Both the position numbers and the translations under genes were made by a program. From an uncultured Prochlorococcus sp. (GTDB lineage Bacteria > Cyanobacteriota > Cyanobacteriia > PCC-6307 > Cyanobiaceae): 64,000 nt of DNA. The notes under the pieces are model-generated. The model did not search any database, was not told the origin of the DNA, and saw only the letters and a list, made by a program, of their open reading frames with translations. The stretch is taken from NCBI GenBank assembly GCA_902616595.1, contig CACMTJ010000003.1:40139-104138 (forward strand). The letters run 5' to 3'. Each line of letters opens with the position of its first letter. Position 1 is the first letter of the stretch. Positions 61,897-64,000 of the stretch are shown here, one piece after another.

Positions 61897-63513
61897 TTGG
61901 AATTAATTTCAAAACAATCGATATTGATTATTGCTCCAAGCTTAATAGCAGAATCTTTATCGCTTAAGTTAACATCACTAGACCGAAATTTAGATATTAA
62001 TTTTAATAATGGAACAGGTGAACAAACTCCCGATTTAGTTATATGGAATGTTCTTAATTTCCAATCAGAAGATCTTATAAGATTAGAATTATTAAAATTA
62101 AGAGAAAGATATGATGAGTCAAAGTTCCTTATAATTCTCTCTGGCGACATTGTTTATGAAGCAAATACCACTCCATCATTGAATGCTGAAGGTTTTCTTT
62201 TAAATCCCAGTGCAGAAAAAGTTCTTGAATCTATGGATACCATTTTAAATGGAGGAAGGGTATTTGATATTGAAAATAATTCCAAAGTTCAATTAAACGA
62301 AAACAAGCCTCTCACTTTTAGTCAAAAAATTCTAACTTCAGGTCTTAAACAAATAGATTCTGAAATCAATTATATATTCAAATATGTTAACTCTGATTCA
62401 ACACAAGAATTTTATAAATTCATTTTAAAAGGAAGATTAAGAGAACTTATTACTGCAAAATCTTTTCTAATTTTCTTATGGGGTAATTCACTTGAACTTT
62501 ATACAGAGGCAGTTTACACTGAAAATAAAATTAATCTTGAAAATAAGAATACTGTATTCATTAAAGATAAAAACTCTACAGAAATATGGAATTTAATATT
62601 AGATAGACTAAAAGAAAGGTATAGCTCAACTAACTTACAGGTTGAATTTAATAATTCATCAATAATTCTCTCTGGGATAAAGAAAGAATTTATTTCAAGA
62701 CTAATTTGCAAAATGTTAGATGAGTTAGATAATTTAGTAAAAAATATTAAAGAAAACTATAAGGAGAAAGATTTTAAAGATGATTTAAATTCTCTTATAA
62801 AAGAACTTAAAGTTAATACAATTTCAAATATCACAGAAAGCTATTTTCGATTAAAAAAAGGAAGCGAATCTATCTCAATAAATGATTTTATCTATAGTGA
62901 GGTAAGTTGCGAAGAGATAGATAGAGAATCACATGAATCAATAATGTTTATTGAGCCAATTATTAAAAATGAAGCTCTTGACTATGATGGGAAATTGCTC
63001 CCTTTATATGAAACAGAATCATTTTTGATTCTTGAAAATATAATTTCAAATTGGACCATAAGGAACTGTAATTTATTAGCTTCAGAAATATTTAATATTT
63101 GTTCTTCTTGGCCTGAATTAAGAACTGTACTTATAAATCCCGAATTACAATCGACAAGAAATTTTGAAAGATTTAGAAATAATATCAATAACTACAATCG
63201 CTGGCATGACTATATTTATATGCCTATCTATTTATATGAGAGTAAACGAGAATATATTGATATTATCGATAAAAAATTTACCCGTTACTTCAAAAATGAA
63301 AATAGGGAGAAAGAATTAGAGAATCTAGAATGGCTACAAAAACAAGTTACATTGTTAGTGGAGATAAGAGATGCCGTAGCACCGCAGTTGGAAGTTGCGG
63401 TAAAATATATCGGTAACCTTTTCGTAACTTTCCTTACAAAGGTTGTTGGCAAAGCTATCGGTTTAGTGGGGAAAGGAATCCTTCAAGGATTAGGAAGATC
63501 AAGTTCAAAGTAA
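61897..63513 (+). CDS. DUF3685 family protein (Ycf55-like)
   Basis: A 538-residue protein starting at TTG (61897). The first about 110 residues (SILIIAPSLIAESLSLKLTS, DLVIWNVLNF) have a receiver-like alpha/beta pattern but lack the full phospho-acceptor set. The rest is helical, with a C-terminal part AVKYIGNLFVTFLTKVVGKA and IGLVGKGILQGLG that is likely membrane-associated. This matches DUF3685/Ycf55, conserved in cyanobacteria and some algal plastids, of unknown function. It is followed by a thioredoxin-like gene 14 bases later. Confidence 0.72.
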   Translation: MELISKQSILIIAPSLIAESLSLKLTSLDRNLDINFNNGTGEQTPDLVIWNVLNFQSEDLIRLELLKLRERYDESKFLIILSGDIVYEANTTPSLNAEGFLLNPSAEKVLESMDTILNGGRVFDIENNSKVQLNENKPLTFSQKILTSGLKQIDSEINYIFKYVNSDSTQEFYKFILKGRLRELITAKSFLIFLWGNSLELYTEAVYTENKINLENKNTVFIKDKNSTEIWNLILDRLKERYSSTNLQVEFNNSSIILSGIKKEFISRLICKMLDELDNLVKNIKENYKEKDFKDDLNSLIKELKVNTISNITESYFRLKKGSESISINDFIYSEVSCEEIDRESHESIMFIEPIIKNEALDYDGKLLPLYETESFLILENIISNWTIRNCNLLASEIFNICSSWPELRTVLINPELQSTRNFERFRNNINNYNRWHDYIYMPIYLYESKREYIDIIDKKFTRYFKNENREKELENLEWLQKQVTLLVEIRDAVAPQLEVAVKYIGNLFVTFLTKVVGKAIGLVGKGILQGLGRSSSK

Positions 63514-63527
63514 GTTTTTAAACTTTA

Positions 63528-64000
63528 ATGAAAATAATTCAATGGATCCTAATAGCATTAATTTTCTTAAGTCCATATAAAGCAAATGCCTCTAGAGATT
63601 CTGATAGTTACGATGGCAACATCTTTCCTATATACGCAGGTAATGGGGCTATAGTTCCTCCCCAGACAACACTTCAGGAATCATTAAAAAATAAAAGAGT
63701 CGCAGTTTTATTTTTTTATCTTGACGATAGCTCAGAAAGTAAAGCTATGGCTCCTATAATTTCCGGTTTAGATTTGATATGGAGAAATAATATAGATATC
63801 ATTGCTCTAACAACTGATGAATTACAGGATAAAGAAAAGTCTGATCTTAGAAATGAACCTAATTATTATTGGAACGGATTAATTCCACAAACCATTATTT
63901 TAAATAGTGATGGTGAAGTTAAATATGATCAAAATGGAATGATTAATATCGATGAATTAAACAAAGTTATAGGAGAACTAAAAGGAATTAATATAGAAGA
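63528..64000 (+). CDS. Thioredoxin-like thylakoid protein (3' truncated)
   Basis: A frame of at least 157 residues from ATG at 63528 to the window edge. A signal peptide (KIIQWILIALIFLSPYKANA) is followed by a thioredoxin-fold segment with NKRVAVLFFYLDDSSESKA and a cis-Pro-like GLIPQTIILNSDGEV, but no CxxC. This fits the group annotated as thylakoid photosystem I accumulation factor in marine cyanobacteria; I offer this as likely but not proven. It is 14 bases after the DUF3685 gene and cut by the window end. Confidence 0.7.
   Translation, partial: MKIIQWILIALIFLSPYKANASRDSDSYDGNIFPIYAGNGAIVPPQTTLQESLKNKRVAVLFFYLDDSSESKAMAPIISGLDLIWRNNIDIIALTTDELQDKEKSDLRNEPNYYWNGLIPQTIILNSDGEVKYDQNGMINIDELNKVIGELKGINIE

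Overview
The window is a compact, very AT-rich stretch of a free-living marine cyanobacterium, almost certainly a high-light-adapted Prochlorococcus. The evidence is gene content: the photosystem II factor Psb28, the Mg-chelatase regulator GUN4, the PSII assembly factor PAM68, a CSP41-like protein, many short cyanobacteria-only families (DUF3082, DUF1816, DUF3288, DUF1830, DUF3685), urease plus the Urt urea ABC transporter, and glucosylglycerate synthesis genes. Gene spacing is tight, TTG/GTG starts are common, and no transposase, integrase, prophage or CRISPR array is visible.

Layout. 1-10 kb: the end of a methyltransferase, an RsbW-like ATPase, GUN4, MnmH, Psb28, an AI-2E family permease, SecF/SecD, pyruvate dehydrogenase E1 beta, IspE and RsmA. 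10-13.2 kb: RlmH, then a probable SOS operon of umuD, umuC and a small HExxH protein behind a LexA-like box. 13.2-31.5 kb: housekeeping genes (DnaG, RuvA, S15, PAM68, DnaE, GatA, RlmB, Mini-III, CarA, TrpD, an ABC exporter half, MsrA, tRNA-Pro(GGG), UppP). Between mrnC and carA lies a STAS-domain gene that has no ATG, GTG or TTG start. 31.5-32.5 kb: several very small proteins. 32.5-37.4 kb: glycerate kinase, a HAD sugar-phosphoglycerate phosphatase, a sucrose-phosphorylase-like GH13 enzyme and, divergently, glucosyl-3-phosphoglycerate synthase. Together these can make and recycle glucosylglycerate. 37.4-47.7 kb: nitrogen scavenging, with ureCBAD on the minus strand, ureEFG and urtABCDE on the plus strand, a near-perfect NtcA promoter before urtA and a strong hairpin after urtA.

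47.7-51.7 kb is a looser region of small orphan genes, many under 60 codons. 51.8-54.2 kb holds a Rieske oxygenase, a 33-residue membrane peptide, an ABC ATPase without a permease and a zinc-ribbon tail-anchored protein. 54.2-57.1 kb looks like an iron-response neighbourhood, with Fur-like boxes near a Crp-family regulator, a ferritin, a small Cys/Lys-rich peptide and an FbpC/FutC-type ABC ATPase. 57.1-64 kb: Nth, SDR proteins, a PPC-glutaredoxin fusion, PgsA, a CSP41-like protein, HisA, a DUF3685 protein and the start of a thioredoxin-like thylakoid protein cut by the window edge.

Functions are assigned from protein motifs and remembered families; no database search was run. Short proteins below about 60 residues were found by translating intergenic DNA by hand and are less certain than the long genes.
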